From Phaeobacter sp. QD34_24 (GTDB lineage Bacteria; Pseudomonadota; Alphaproteobacteria; Rhodobacterales; Rhodobacteraceae): a stretch of DNA of 64,000 nucleotides. The stretch is from positions 1 through 64,000 of the forward strand of contig NZ_JARCJD010000003.1 in assembly GCF_028890115.1 (NCBI RefSeq), read 5' to 3'. Position numbers and translations under genes: made by a program. Shown in pieces: positions 28,333-37,858 of the stretch. The number at the start of each line of letters is the position of its first letter. The first letter of the stretch is position 1. The notes below the pieces were generated by a model, which was given only the letters and a program-made list of their open reading frames with translations, was not told the origin of the DNA and did not search any database.

Positions 28333-28862
28333 GCCGCGGGCCGCAGATCCTTGCTGGCGGCTTGCGAGGTCGCGATCTCCATACCGTCCGCATAGATCAC
28401 ATGGGGGCGATCAAAGCTCAAGGTGCAGAGATCCAGCATCTGCAGGCCCTCATCCCGGATGAACTCCCCATCGATCAACTCGAAGGCGGGAACGGCGGCC
28501 TGGGGCTGGCCATACATCGCCTTGGCGCGCCAATCGCGCAGCAGGATCTTCTGATTGAGCGGCAACAGCAGGTCGCTGTCGGGGCGGGTATTGCCCAGGG
28601 AGCCGGCCATGAAGCGCACCGCATGCATCATGGCGCGGGACTGGCGGATACCCGACAGGGGAGAATACCCCTGCGTTCGGGTGATGAGGTGATCGCCCGC
28701 TTGCAGGTTTTCGACGGCCGTCTCACCCTCACGGGTCTGGATCAGCGTGCCCTTGATCAAGGTGACCGAGGTCTGTGCCACGGGGCTGTTGGTCCGCTCC
28801 CGGCGGCTTTGCATGATGCGCGCAAGAATTTGCTGCGCAGGCGGATTCGCTTGCGTTTTCAT
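28329..28862 (-). CDS. Hint-domain protein without the N-terminal cysteine
   Basis: The 177-residue protein has the Hedgehog/intein (Hint) fold start, IKGTLIQTREGETAVENLQAGDHLITR. It continues with LLPLNQKILLRDWRA, a degenerate form of the HxxxL/RD block seen in Rhodobacterales Hint proteins. The catalytic Cys that opens active Hint domains is absent (SVTLIKGT), so autocleavage is unlikely. A longer start at 28907 (MVKNKKHTEA) is possible; neither start has a strong ribosome site. Function is unknown. Confidence 0.75.
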   Translation of the reverse strand: MKTQANPPAQQILARIMQSRRERTNSPVAQTSVTLIKGTLIQTREGETAVENLQAGDHLITRTQGYSPLSGIRQSRAMMHAVRFMAGSLGNTRPDSDLLLPLNQKILLRDWRAKAMYGQPQAAVPAFELIDGEFIRDEGLQMLDLCTLSFDRPHVIYADGMEIATSQAASKDLRPAA

Positions 28863-29087
28863 GTGAGTTACTCGCTCTGCCTCAGTGTGCTTTTTGTTTT
28901 TCACCATATTAGGCGCATCCGGGCGCAGAGGTCTGCGGGTTTTTGCATGCGTGCTGCAAAGGCTTGAAATCGATGTGTCATTCTTGCCGCATTGGATAAG
29001 TTCCCCCGAGGTGCGATTTCCTCTCGCATCCGGTTGCGGGCTTTGCTATTGAGCGGCCCACACAAGCCCCGCTGGGGCATGTGTCGT

Positions 29088-29172
29088 GCGGGTGTGGCGG
29101 AATTGGTAGACGCACCAGATTTAGGTTCTGGCGCCGCAAGGCGTGGGGGTTCAAGTCCCTTCACCCGCACCA
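29088..29172 (+). tRNA. tRNA-Leu (UAG)
   Basis: The 85-nt gene begins GCGGGTG and ends CACCCGC-A-CCA with the CCA encoded. The anticodon stem CCAGA/TCTGG encloses TTTAGGT, so the anticodon is UAG, reading CUN leucine codons. The long variable arm (GCGCCGCAAGGCGT region) is typical of class II tRNA-Leu. The T-arm is GGGGGTTCAAGTCCC. Confidence 0.97.
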
Positions 29173-29371
29173 CTTTCTTTTCAGAAAATACTGCGAATTG
29201 CGGGATGCACCACGCGCGTCTCTGGATGACTTGCGCCGTCGGTACACGCATTGGTGGATCAACGCCTTCTTAACCGGGTGCCGGATACATAGAGCGAAAT
29301 GCGAACAGTGGCTGGCAATGCCGTGCTGGAGAGCGCTTGTCAGGCAGGACTGTATTCAGGAGGGGAACCGC

Positions 29372-29875
29372 ATGCAAAAGGAGCCAGATATTCCCAACCG
29401 TCGCAGGGCACGGTCTCAGATCACGCCTGCGATCGAAGATGCAGGTCTGTTCAAGCACGCGTTGCAGGATGTCTCGGTGGAGCTGCTCCCCGTATTTGAT
29501 CGCAACAGTCGCGGGGATCTTGTGGTCCGCGGCATCGCGCGGCCGGAGAAGGAGGTCGAGGTCATCTTTCCTGGGCGCCGCCTGCCGGAGGCCGCAGATC
29601 TCTATGAGCGGATGAAGGATTTGGGCCAGGCACGGGGGCCGCGAGCCCGGTTCCAGCTCAATATCCGGGGGAACTGGCGCCTGCGCTTCCGCCCGGATTG
29701 GGAGGGCTGGGAAGTCAAAAGCTATCAACTCCTGGCGGCGCAGTGGGCCTATCTGGACGATGAGGGCGAACCGGTCAGTTTCGGCTTCCCGCCGGTCGTG
29801 TCACAGCAAATGCTTGAACAGCGGGCGCGCGCGGCGCAGGCGGTGCAGTCTGGGATGGTCCGGCGCGCAGGTTGA
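29372..29875 (+). CDS. Uncharacterised protein
   Basis: This is a 167-residue soluble protein of unknown family. The ATG is preceded by a strong CAGGAGGGG. The first 20 residues are basic and polar. The middle has beta-rich character (VSVELLPVFDRNSRGDLVVR, EVEVIFPGRRLP, RFQLNIRGNWRLRFRPDW). I see no signal peptide, membrane helix or catalytic motif. Convergent with gph, 12 nt between the stops. Confidence 0.7.
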   Translation: MQKEPDIPNRRRARSQITPAIEDAGLFKHALQDVSVELLPVFDRNSRGDLVVRGIARPEKEVEVIFPGRRLPEAADLYERMKDLGQARGPRARFQLNIRGNWRLRFRPDWEGWEVKSYQLLAAQWAYLDDEGEPVSFGFPPVVSQQMLEQRARAAQAVQSGMVRRAG

Positions 29876-29887
29876 CCCCATGCCGCG

Positions 29888-30553
29888 TCAGACGGCGGAT
29901 ACGCCGCTCTCTTGGCCTGCAATTGCGGTCAGTTTGGTGAAATCATCGAAAGTGACGCTGCTTGGCAGATCCTCGACTGGGGTCTTCCTGTAACCTTTGG
30001 TGAAGAGCGCGAAGGGTATCTTGGCGGCCTGGGCCGTGGCTGCATCCACTTCGCTGTCGCCGACGTAAAGCAGGGCATTGCCGCCGAGGGCCTGGAAGGC
30101 TGCATGCAAGGGGGCCGGGTCAGGTTTCTTCACCGGCAGGGTGTCACCGCCTACGACCACGTCGAAAAACCGTGACAGATCCAGCGCATCAAGGATCTGG
30201 ATGGAGGGCGCGCGCAACTTGTTGGTGCAGACCCCCAGCCGGTATCCTTGATCCCGCAGTGCCTGAAGGCAATCGACGACACCCGGATAGGGCTGCGACA
30301 GATCCGCCGGATGTGCCATGTAGTGGAGCAGCATCCGCGCTTGCATGGTGTCTTCGTCGGACGCGGGAATGCCGCGCTCCTGCATGACCAGGCGGACCAG
30401 ATTGGGAATGCCGTTGCCGATGAAGCTGGTCACGCGCTCCAGGGTGAGGGGGCCGTGCTCGAAATCCTGGAGCATCCGGTTGGCGGCGGCGTGAATGTCG
30501 GGGGCACTGTCGATCAGCGTTCCGTCAAGGTCGAATACGATGGCCTGGCTCAT
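29888..30553 (-). CDS. gph: Phosphoglycolate phosphatase
   Basis: The 221-residue HAD-superfamily enzyme dephosphorylates 2-phosphoglycolate made by RuBisCO oxygenation (CbbZ). HAD motif I is FDLDGTLIDSAPDIHAAANR, motif II lies in VCTNK, and motifs III/IV are KKPDPAPLHAAF and YVGDSEVDAATA. I start at ATG 30553 (MSQAIVFD), preceded by GGAAGGAG. The start overlaps the redoxin stop by ATGA. It is the last gene of the fbp-gph Calvin operon, which supports phosphoglycolate as substrate. Confidence 0.92.
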   Translation of the reverse strand: MSQAIVFDLDGTLIDSAPDIHAAANRMLQDFEHGPLTLERVTSFIGNGIPNLVRLVMQERGIPASDEDTMQARMLLHYMAHPADLSQPYPGVVDCLQALRDQGYRLGVCTNKLRAPSIQILDALDLSRFFDVVVGGDTLPVKKPDPAPLHAAFQALGGNALLYVGDSEVDAATAQAAKIPFALFTKGYRKTPVEDLPSSVTFDDFTKLTAIAGQESGVSAV

Positions 30554-31107
30554 GCGGGCTCCTTCCATTTGATCGAACACCCCATCGAGGGGATCTGGTC
30601 TTTCGGTCCCTGGCCGGTTTCGGCAATCTGGCGCATGGCCTCGAACAATTCGCGCGGGGCATCGGGTGGAGCCGGGTTGCGCCCTGAGGCATCCAGCCGC
30701 CCGCGGTATTGCAATTCTCCGGCGGAGTTGAAGCCGAAGAAATCCGGCGTGCAGGCGGCATTCCAGGCGCGGGCGACATTCTGGTCTTCGTCATGCAGAT
30801 AGGGGAAGGAAAAGGCGCGGTCGCGGGCCAGGTCCACCATCTTGTCAAAACCGTCCTGCGGGTAGGCGGTGGCGTCGTTGGAACAGATCGCGGCCACCCC
30901 GATGCCCAGCTCTTGCAGGTCACAGGCATCGCGCTGGATCCGGTCCAGAACCGCGATCACATAGGGGCAGTGATTGCAGATGAACATTACGAGCGTGCCT
31001 TTCGGGCCTGCGATATCCGTCAGGCTGTAGGTCCGGCCATCGGTGGCGGGCAGGCGGAACTCCGGCGCGCGCCAGCCGAAATCGCAGATAGGAGGGGAAA
31101 CGGCCAT
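30550..31107 (-). CDS. Thioredoxin-fold redoxin inside the Calvin operon
   Basis: The 185-residue cytosolic protein has an AhpC/TSA-like thioredoxin fold: FGWRAPEFRLPATDGRTYSL, then TLVMFICNHCPYVIAVLDRI, where CNHC forms a CxxC site, and the cis-Pro region CTPDFFGFNSAG. No signal peptide is visible. It lies between cbbY and gph, overlapping gph by 4 nt, so it is co-expressed with Calvin cycle enzymes. A role in thiol control or protection of these enzymes is an inference only; proteins of this family also occur elsewhere in genomes. Confidence 0.85.
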   Translation of the reverse strand: MAVSPPICDFGWRAPEFRLPATDGRTYSLTDIAGPKGTLVMFICNHCPYVIAVLDRIQRDACDLQELGIGVAAICSNDATAYPQDGFDKMVDLARDRAFSFPYLHDEDQNVARAWNAACTPDFFGFNSAGELQYRGRLDASGRNPAPPDAPRELFEAMRQIAETGQGPKDQIPSMGCSIKWKEPA

Positions 31108-31122
31108 GACAGGCTCCTTTCG

Positions 31123-31827
31123 TTACGCGGTTTCGGGCTGGGGCCAGAGGCGGGTCAGGGTGGCGATACCGCCAAGCGCGGTGACACCCTTGATCACAGA
31201 GCGGGCGCCGGTGAAATCGTCGTCCTCGGTGTAGATCGAGGGCGTCACGACCGTAGCGACCCCGGCAGCTTCTGCGCTGCGCAGCCCGTTGCTGCTGTCC
31301 TCGAAGGCGAGGGCATTTTCTGGGGGCAGATCAAGGCGGTGCAAGGCCAGGTTATAGACGTCTGGCGCGGGTTTCTTGGCCGAGACCTCGTCGCCGCAGG
31401 CAATGACCGGGAAAACACTCTCGGCAGGTGCTCCGAAACAGGCAGCGCAAAGCGCATCCACATTGGGGCGGCTGGTCGTTGTCGCGATGGCCACGCTCAG
31501 CCCGGCGGCCTTGGCCTGAGCGATCAAGTCTGCAATGCCGGGGCGTAGCTCCAGCCCGCGGTCGCCCATCAGGCGCAGATAGCGATCGGTTTTGCTCTGG
31601 TGAAGGCTGGCAATGTCGATGGCATCCTGTGGCAGCCCGATCTCAGCCATGTAGCGGGCGATACGTTCCTTGCCGCCGGTGGTCTGCAGCAGGTGGCGGT
31701 AGGCGTCCCGGCTCCAGTACCAATCAAGGCCGTCCACTGCGAATGTCTCGTTGAAGGCGCGCCGGTGGAGTTCCTCGGTTTCGGCCAGGGTGCCGTCCAC
31801 ATCGAATATGAGCGCCTCAAGCGGCAT
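31123..31827 (-). CDS. cbbY: Xylulose-1,5-bisphosphate phosphatase CbbY
   Basis: CbbY is a HAD-family phosphatase that removes xylulose-1,5-bisphosphate, a misfire product that blocks RuBisCO. It has 234 residues from ATG 31827 (MPLEALIFDVDG). Motif I is FDVDGTLAETEELHRRAFNE, motif II lies in ATTTSRPNVDAL, and motifs III/IV are SAKKPAPDVYNL and FEDSSNGLRSAEAAG. Its start overlaps the end of rpe by 11 nt. Position in the Calvin operon supports CbbY over a generic beta-phosphoglucomutase relative. Confidence 0.92.
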   Translation of the reverse strand: MPLEALIFDVDGTLAETEELHRRAFNETFAVDGLDWYWSRDAYRHLLQTTGGKERIARYMAEIGLPQDAIDIASLHQSKTDRYLRLMGDRGLELRPGIADLIAQAKAAGLSVAIATTTSRPNVDALCAACFGAPAESVFPVIACGDEVSAKKPAPDVYNLALHRLDLPPENALAFEDSSNGLRSAEAAGVATVVTPSIYTEDDDFTGARSVIKGVTALGGIATLTRLWPQPETA

Positions 31828-32500
31828 TGGCGGCTTCGCGGATGGCGCGGATGTTGGTGCCGTAGACCGACCGATTGTCGACCGAGCCGCCCTTGAAGAC
31901 AGCCGAGCCCGCCACCAGCACATCGGCGCCGGCCGCGCGCACCTTGGGCGCGGTTGTGGGATCGACGCCGCCGTCGATCTCGATATGCACGGGGCGGTCG
32001 CCGATCATCTGGCGCAGGGTGGCGATCTTGCCGGTCATGTCGATGAACTTCTGCCCGCCGAAGCCGGGGTTCACCGTCATCACGCAGATGAGATCGGTGA
32101 GGTCTAGAAGATGCGCCACCGCCTCGGCCGGGGTGCCGGGATTGAGCGCCACACCCGCCTTCATGCCCGCGCCGCGAATGGCCTGCAGGGTGCGGTGGAT
32201 ATGCGGGCCAGCCTCGATATGGGCGGTCAGCACATCGGCGCCCGCATCGGCATAGGCCTCGATGTAGGGATCGACCGGCGCGATCATCAGGTGCACGTCC
32301 ATCACGGTTTTTACATGCGGGCGGAAGGCTTTCACCGCCATCGGCCCGAAGGTGAGGTTGGGGACGAAGTGACCGTCCATCACGTCCACATGCACCCAGT
32401 CGGCGCCTTCGGCCTCGATGGCCCGGATTTCCTGGCCGAAGTTGGCGAAATCGGCAGAGAGGATAGAGGGCGCGATCTTCACGCTGCGGTCAAAGGGCAT
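31817..32500 (-). CDS. rpe: Ribulose-phosphate 3-epimerase
   Basis: Rpe (CbbE) interconverts xylulose-5-phosphate and ribulose-5-phosphate on a TIM barrel with a bound metal. The 227-residue sequence shows APSILSADFANFG, VMDGHFVPNLTFGP and the flexible-loop motif MTVNPGFGGQKFI, with the phosphate-binding VAGSAVFKGG near the C-terminus. It lies 72 nt downstream of fba, with a strong hairpin between them. Confidence 0.96.
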   Translation of the reverse strand: MPFDRSVKIAPSILSADFANFGQEIRAIEAEGADWVHVDVMDGHFVPNLTFGPMAVKAFRPHVKTVMDVHLMIAPVDPYIEAYADAGADVLTAHIEAGPHIHRTLQAIRGAGMKAGVALNPGTPAEAVAHLLDLTDLICVMTVNPGFGGQKFIDMTGKIATLRQMIGDRPVHIEIDGGVDPTTAPKVRAAGADVLVAGSAVFKGGSVDNRSVYGTNIRAIREAANAA

Positions 32501-32527
32501 CGGGGGCCTCGTTATGTGGGGGAGGGG

Positions 32528-32550
32528 CGGGGGGCGCGAAACGCCCCCCG
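32528..32550 (-). other. Intra-operon hairpin between fba and rpe
   Basis: CGGGGGGCG (32528-32536) and CGCCCCCCG (32542-32550) form a perfect 9-bp stem with a 5-nt loop. No T-run follows on the minus strand, so it looks more like a transcript-stabilising or attenuating element than a full terminator. Confidence 0.6.
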
Positions 32551-32572
32551 CTATTTGCTCGGGAAAGGGCGA

Positions 32573-33628
32573 TCAGACCGCCAGCGCACCGCTGCTGTAG
32601 CGTTTCGCCATTTCATCCAGATCAATCGGGGTGATCCTGGAGGCATTGCCCGCGGTGCCGAAACGCTCGAACCGGTCAAGGCAGAGTTTTTCCATCTCTT
32701 CCATCGCGGGGATGGTGAACTTGCGCGGGTCGAACTCGGTCGGTTTCTCTTGCGCCACCTTGCGGAACTGGCCGGTGATGGCCATGCGGTTGTCGGTGTC
32801 GATATTGACCTTGCGCACGCCCGATTTGATGCCGCGCTCGATCTCTTCGACCGGCACGCCATAGGTCTGGGGCATCTCGCCGCCGAACTCGTTGATCAGG
32901 TCCTGCAGATACTGCGGAACAGACGACGAGCCGTGCATCACCAGGTGGACATTGGGGATCTTGGCGTGGATTGCCTCGATCTGGCTGATCGCCAGGATGT
33001 CGCCCGTGGGCTTGCGGCTGAATTTATAGGCGCCGTGGCTGGTGCCGCAGGCGATGGCGAGCGCATCGACCTGGGTTTTTGCCACGAAATCCTTGGCCTG
33101 ATCCGGGTCGGTCAGAAGCTGCTCCTGCGTGAGCTTGCCCACGGCGCCCGATCCATCCTCTTCGCCGGCCTCGCCGGTTTCCAGCGAGCCGAGAACGCCC
33201 AGCTCGCCCTCGACCGAGGCACCGACCCAATGGGCCATGCGCGACACGCGCTCGGTGATCTCGACGTTGTATTCATAAGACGCGGGCGTTTTCATGTCGG
33301 CTTCAAGCGAGCCGTCCATCATCACGCTGGTAAACCCGTGGCGGATCGCCGACAGGCAGGTCTGTTCGTTGTTGCCATGGTCCTGATGCATGCAGATCGG
33401 AATATGGGGATACATTTCCACCAGCGCCTGGATCAGGTGCCGCAGCATGATGTCGCCCGCATAGGAGCGCGCGCCCCGGCTGGCCTGAAGGATCACAGGG
33501 CTGTCGCATTTCGCGGCGGCCTTCAGGATCGCCAGACCCTGCTCCATGTTGTTGATGTTGAAGGCCGGCACGCCATAGCCGTGTTCGGCGGCGTGATCCA
33601 GCAGTTGACGAAGAGTGATAAGTGCCAT
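32573..33628 (-). CDS. fba: Class II fructose-bisphosphate aldolase, Calvin cycle type
   Basis: The 351-residue zinc enzyme (CbbA) condenses triose phosphates to fructose- or sedoheptulose-bisphosphate. Zinc and substrate motifs are [14 protein letters not shown] (about residues 76-89), [18 protein letters not shown] and the NIDTDNRMA phosphate-binding block. Length and the GEEDGSG insertion fit the Calvin-cycle subtype rather than the short GatY/KbaY type. Ten nt separate it from pgk. Confidence 0.95.
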   Translation of the reverse strand: MALITLRQLLDHAAEHGYGVPAFNINNMEQGLAILKAAAKCDSPVILQASRGARSYAGDIMLRHLIQALVEMYPHIPICMHQDHGNNEQTCLSAIRHGFTSVMMDGSLEADMKTPASYEYNVEITERVSRMAHWVGASVEGELGVLGSLETGEAGEEDGSGAVGKLTQEQLLTDPDQAKDFVAKTQVDALAIACGTSHGAYKFSRKPTGDILAISQIEAIHAKIPNVHLVMHGSSSVPQYLQDLINEFGGEMPQTYGVPVEEIERGIKSGVRKVNIDTDNRMAITGQFRKVAQEKPTEFDPRKFTIPAMEEMEKLCLDRFERFGTAGNASRITPIDLDEMAKRYSSGALAV

Positions 33629-33637
33629 GAAAACCTC

Positions 33638-34849
33638 TTAGGCCGCTTCTGCTGCGCCTTGCAGCGCCGCAATGCCGGGGAGCGTCTTACCCTCCAGCCA
33701 TTCCAGGAAAGCCCCCCCGGCGGAGGAGACATATGTGAAATCGCCAGATACACCGGCCATGTTGAGGGCCGCAACCGTATCGCCGCCCCCTGCGACAGAA
33801 ACCGCAAGGCCCTGCCGGGTCACATCGGCGGCTGTCTCAGCCAGGTGCCTGGTCGCGAGGTCAAAGGGGGAGAGTTCAAAGGCCCCCAGCGGCCCGTTCC
33901 ACAGGATCGTTTTACAGGAGGTCAGTACCGACTGGAACCGTTTCAGCGCGCGCGGCCCTGCATCCAGGATCATGGCCTCCTTTGGGCAGGCAGCGGCGGG
34001 GGTGATGTCATGGGCTGCACCGGCGGCACAATCATAGGCGGCGACCACATCTTCGGGCAGGTGCAGGCTACAGCCTGCGGCCTGCGCCAGCGCGCGGATT
34101 TCCCGCACCGTTTCGATCTGGTCGGCCTCGTGCAGCGAGCGGCCCATCGGCGCGCCATCGGCATAGAGAAAGGTATTGGCCATGCCGCCGCCGATAATGA
34201 TGTGATCTACTTTCTGCACCAGGTTCTTCAGTACCGCGATCTTGCTGGAAACCTTGGCGCCGCCCACCACCGCCACCGCCGGGCGTTTGGGGCATTCCAG
34301 AGCGGCCGACAGCGCCTCGATCTCCTCAACCATCAAGGGGCCGGCCACGGCGGGCAGCAGGTGCGCCAAGGCTTCGGTCGAGGCATGGGCACGATGCGCG
34401 CAGGAAAACGCATCGTTCATGTAGATATCGCCAAGCTTTGCCAGTTGTGCGGCGAAGGCGAGGTCATTGGCGGTCTCCCCTGCCGATAGGCGCAGGTTTT
34501 CACAGAGCATGACCGTGCCATCGCTCAGACCCCGGCTGCGGGCGACGGCTTCTTCCCCGATCAGCTCCGGGCAAAACCGCACTGGACGCCCCAAGGCAGC
34601 GGCAAGGGATGGGATGAGCGGTTCAACGGAATACTCCCCGGCATCCGTGCCCGGTTCGGGGCGGCCGAAATGGGTCAGGATCACCAACCGCGCGCCTGCG
34701 GCCAGCAGGGGCTTCATTCCATCGGCAAAGCGGCGGATCCGGGTGTCGTCGCTGACCGTGCCGTTCTCTTTCATCGGCACGTTGAGGTCGGCGCGCACCA
34801 GGATGCGGCGGCCCTTGACGGAGGCAAGATCAATCTGCGGCAGGTCCAT
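33638..34849 (-). CDS. pgk: Phosphoglycerate kinase
   Basis: The 403-residue monomeric enzyme phosphorylates 3-phosphoglycerate. I start at ATG 34849 ([13 protein letters not shown]), overlapping the gap stop by 1 nt; the longer frame runs into gap. Signatures are ILVRADLNVPMKENG, LTHFGRPEPG, VVGGAKVSSKIAVLKNL, FILWNGP-like TILWNGPLGAFE, and the C-terminal VSVAGGGDTVAAL. Some residues differ from housekeeping pgk genes, and a second copy elsewhere in the genome is possible. Confidence 0.94.
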   Translation of the reverse strand: MDLPQIDLASVKGRRILVRADLNVPMKENGTVSDDTRIRRFADGMKPLLAAGARLVILTHFGRPEPGTDAGEYSVEPLIPSLAAALGRPVRFCPELIGEEAVARSRGLSDGTVMLCENLRLSAGETANDLAFAAQLAKLGDIYMNDAFSCAHRAHASTEALAHLLPAVAGPLMVEEIEALSAALECPKRPAVAVVGGAKVSSKIAVLKNLVQKVDHIIIGGGMANTFLYADGAPMGRSLHEADQIETVREIRALAQAAGCSLHLPEDVVAAYDCAAGAAHDITPAAACPKEAMILDAGPRALKRFQSVLTSCKTILWNGPLGAFELSPFDLATRHLAETAADVTRQGLAVSVAGGGDTVAALNMAGVSGDFTYVSSAGGAFLEWLEGKTLPGIAALQGAAEAA

Positions 34850-35850
34850 CACTGAAGTCTCCCCATGGCATTGGCCGTATCCGCCATGCGGCAGGAAAAG
34901 CCCCATTCGTTGTCATACCAGGCCATCACCCGCACCAGCCGCGCGCCCATCACCTTGGTCTGGTCGGCGGCGAAATTGCAGGAATGGCTGTCGTGGTTGT
35001 AATCGATGGAGACCTTGGGTTCGGTCTCATAGCTGATGATCTGTTGCATGTGGCCTTGCGCGGCCTCGGCCATGATCGCGTTCACATCATTCTCCGTCAC
35101 ATCGCGGGCGGCCATGAAGGTCAGATCCACGGCTGATACATTCGGGGTCGGCACCCGGATCGCGGATCCATCCAGACGACCCGAGAGTTCCGGCAGGACC
35201 TCTCCGATCGCCTTGGCTGCTCCGGTGGAGGTGGGGATCATCGACAGGGCGGCGGCGCGGGCGCGGTAGAGGTCCTTGTGGCGGCGGTCCAGGGTGGGCT
35301 GATCGCCGGTGTAGGAATGCACCGTGGTGACGATGCCACTGTCGATGCCGATGGCGTCATTCAGCACCTTGGCCAGCGGCGCGAGGCAATTGGTGGTGCA
35401 GGAGCCGTTGGAGACCACCAGCTCATCGCTGCGCAGATCGCGGTGGTTGACCCCATAAACCACGGTACGGTCGGCGTTCTTGGCGGGGGCCGAGATCAGC
35501 ACCTTGCGCGCGCCCTGGCGCAGGTGGACCGCGGATTGTTCCTTGGAATTGAACACGCCGGAACATTCCAGCACCACGTCCACGCCGTCCCAATCGAGTT
35601 CCTCGGGGTTGTAGGTGGAGAAGACCTTGATCGGCCCGCGGCCCAGATCGAGCGTATCGTCGTTGACGGCAACGGCGTGCGGGAACCGCCCGTGCACGCT
35701 GTCATAACGCAGAAGATGCGCGTTGGTTTCAATCGGGCCGGTGGCGTTGATCTTCACCACCTCGATGTCGTTGCGCCCACTTTCGATGATATGGGCCAGG
35801 GTGCAGCGTCCGATGCGGCCAAAACCGTTGATGGCGACTTTCGTGGTCAT
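34849..35850 (-). CDS. gap: Glyceraldehyde-3-phosphate dehydrogenase, type I
   Basis: The 333-residue enzyme (CbbG) reduces 1,3-bisphosphoglycerate in the Calvin cycle. It starts [20 protein letters not shown] (Rossmann fold), the catalytic Cys lies in [12 protein letters not shown] (about residue 153), and the C-terminal [13 protein letters not shown] is typical. No plant GapB-type redox extension is present. The ATG overlaps the tkt stop (ATGA), and the stop overlaps the pgk start. Confidence 0.96.
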   Translation of the reverse strand: MTTKVAINGFGRIGRCTLAHIIESGRNDIEVVKINATGPIETNAHLLRYDSVHGRFPHAVAVNDDTLDLGRGPIKVFSTYNPEELDWDGVDVVLECSGVFNSKEQSAVHLRQGARKVLISAPAKNADRTVVYGVNHRDLRSDELVVSNGSCTTNCLAPLAKVLNDAIGIDSGIVTTVHSYTGDQPTLDRRHKDLYRARAAALSMIPTSTGAAKAIGEVLPELSGRLDGSAIRVPTPNVSAVDLTFMAARDVTENDVNAIMAEAAQGHMQQIISYETEPKVSIDYNHDSHSCNFAADQTKVMGARLVRVMAWYDNEWGFSCRMADTANAMGRLQ

Positions 35851-37847
35851 GCCTTCGTCCTCTTCTCGATATGGCGGCGGGCTGTGGCGGCGATGGCCTC
35901 GGCCGTGATGTTGAAATGACGGTACAGCTCCTGGGCGGGGGCGGAGGCGCCGAAGGTGCTCATCCCGATGAAGCCGTCGCCGCGTTCCAGGAACAGCTCC
36001 CAGCCCTGGCGTATGGCGGCCTCGACACCGATGCGGGGGGCGCTGCCGCGCACGGCGGCGCGATAGTCCGGCGACTGCGCGGCAAAGGCCTCGAAACAGG
36101 GGGCAGAGACCACGGCAGCCCGGATCCCGTCCTGTGCCAGAAGATCGGCGGCCTTCATGGCGATCTCCACCTCCGATCCGGTGGCGATCAGGGTCACGTC
36201 GCGCACCGCGCTGCCGCGCAGAACATAGGCGCCGCGGGCGGTCAGATTTTCGGCGCTGTGATTGCGGCGCAGGGTCGGCAGGCCCTGGCGAGACAGGCAC
36301 AGGACCGTGGGGGTGGTGGCCGAAGTGGCCGCCATTTCCCAGGCTTCCGCCGTTTCCACCGCATCGGCGGGGCGGATCACGTCCATGTTCGGCATCGCGC
36401 GCAGCGAGGCGATGGTTTCCACCGGCTGATGTGTCGGGCCATCCTCGCCAAGGCCGATGGAATCATGCGTCATCACATAGGTGACCGGAACCCCCATCAG
36501 GGCCGAGAGGCGCATGGCGGGACGGCAATAGTCGGCGAATGCCAGGAAGGTGCCGCCATAGGTTCTGAACCCACCGTGAAGCGCGATGCCGTTCATGGCG
36601 GCGGCCATGGCGTGTTCGCGGATGCCGTAATGGATGTAGTCACCGCTGAAATCCTGTGCCGTGACGGGCCGCATGGCGCTGCTGCGGGTGTTGTTCGATC
36701 CTGTCAGATCCGCCGAGCCGCCGACGCTGTTGGGCAGGGTGGCATTCACCACCTCCAGCGCCATTTCGGATGCCTTGCGGGTCGCGACCTTTGGCGCATC
36801 GGCAGTGAGGCGGGCCTTGTAGGCGCTGATGGCTTCGCGCAGAGCATCTGCATCCGGCGGGGCCATGGAGGTGTCAAACTCAGACGCCTTCATTGAGGCG
36901 CTCTTGCGGGCCTCCCAATCCTTGCGGGCCTTCTCGCCACGCTTAGCCACCTCGCGCCAGGCCTGGCTGACAGTATCCGGGACAACGAAGGGCGCATACG
37001 GCCAGTCGATTGCTGCCCGGGTGGCGGCGATCTCCTCCGCGCCCAAAGGCGCGCCATGCACCTTGTGGCTGCCACCCATATTGGGGGCGCCCTTGCCGAT
37101 CACCGTGCGGCAGGCAATCATCGAGGGGCGCTCATCAGCGCGGGCGGCGGCGATGGCGGCGGCGATGGCCTCGGGCGCGTGGCCGTCCACGGCCTGGACA
37201 TGCCAGCCTGCGGCCTCGAACCGTTTCTTCTGATCCATCGAGGTGGACAGATCTGTCGGCCCGTCGATGGTGATGCGGTTGTCATCCCACAGGACGATCA
37301 GCCGACCAAGGCCCAGGTGACCGGCCAGATCGATGGCCTCGTGGCTGATGCCTTCCATCAGGCAGCCATCCCCGGCCAGCACATAGGTGTAGTGGTCAAC
37401 CAGATCGTCACCGAACCGCGCCTGCATCATGCGTTCGGCCATGGCCATGCCAACGGCGGTGGAGATCCCCTGACCGAGCGGGCCGGTGGTGGTCTCGATC
37501 CCGGCTGCATGGCCGTATTCGGGATGGCCTGCGGTGCGCGCGCCCATCTGGCGGAAATTGCGCAGCTGGTCGGCGTCCATGTCCGCATAACCCAGAAGGT
37601 GATGGATCGCATATACCAGCATGGAGCCGTGGCCTGCGCTCATCACGAAACGGTCCCGGTCGGGCCAGTCGGGGCGACTGGGGTCGATCTTGATAAACCG
37701 GTTGAACAGCACGGTTGCCACATCCGCCAGCCCCATGGGAGCGCCGGGATGGCCCGAATTGGCCGCCTGCACCGCATCCATGGTGAGCGCGCGAATGGCA
37801 TTGGCCATCAGGGTTTCAGTCGAAACAACGGGGGTTTGAATGGTCAT
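35847..37847 (-). CDS. tkt: Transketolase
   Basis: CbbT moves two-carbon units in RuBP regeneration using thiamine diphosphate. The 666-residue protein has the signatures [20 protein letters not shown], the ThDP motif [13 protein letters not shown] (about residues 155-167), and the Pyr-domain [20 protein letters not shown]. Eleven nt separate it from prk. A housekeeping transketolase may exist elsewhere. Confidence 0.97.
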   Translation of the reverse strand: MTIQTPVVSTETLMANAIRALTMDAVQAANSGHPGAPMGLADVATVLFNRFIKIDPSRPDWPDRDRFVMSAGHGSMLVYAIHHLLGYADMDADQLRNFRQMGARTAGHPEYGHAAGIETTTGPLGQGISTAVGMAMAERMMQARFGDDLVDHYTYVLAGDGCLMEGISHEAIDLAGHLGLGRLIVLWDDNRITIDGPTDLSTSMDQKKRFEAAGWHVQAVDGHAPEAIAAAIAAARADERPSMIACRTVIGKGAPNMGGSHKVHGAPLGAEEIAATRAAIDWPYAPFVVPDTVSQAWREVAKRGEKARKDWEARKSASMKASEFDTSMAPPDADALREAISAYKARLTADAPKVATRKASEMALEVVNATLPNSVGGSADLTGSNNTRSSAMRPVTAQDFSGDYIHYGIREHAMAAAMNGIALHGGFRTYGGTFLAFADYCRPAMRLSALMGVPVTYVMTHDSIGLGEDGPTHQPVETIASLRAMPNMDVIRPADAVETAEAWEMAATSATTPTVLCLSRQGLPTLRRNHSAENLTARGAYVLRGSAVRDVTLIATGSEVEIAMKAADLLAQDGIRAAVVSAPCFEAFAAQSPDYRAAVRGSAPRIGVEAAIRQGWELFLERGDGFIGMSTFGASAPAQELYRHFNITAEAIAATARRHIEKRTKA

Positions 37848-37858
37848 GGCAGGTCTCC

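Noticed and set aside
29081-29371. ORF extension through tRNA-Leu into the 167-residue gene
   Set aside because: The frame crosses the tRNA; the strong ribosome site before ATG 29372 marks the real start.
32111-34489. 792-codon plus-strand ORF across rpe, fba and pgk
   Set aside because: It runs antisense through three certain Calvin genes; its length follows from high G+C.
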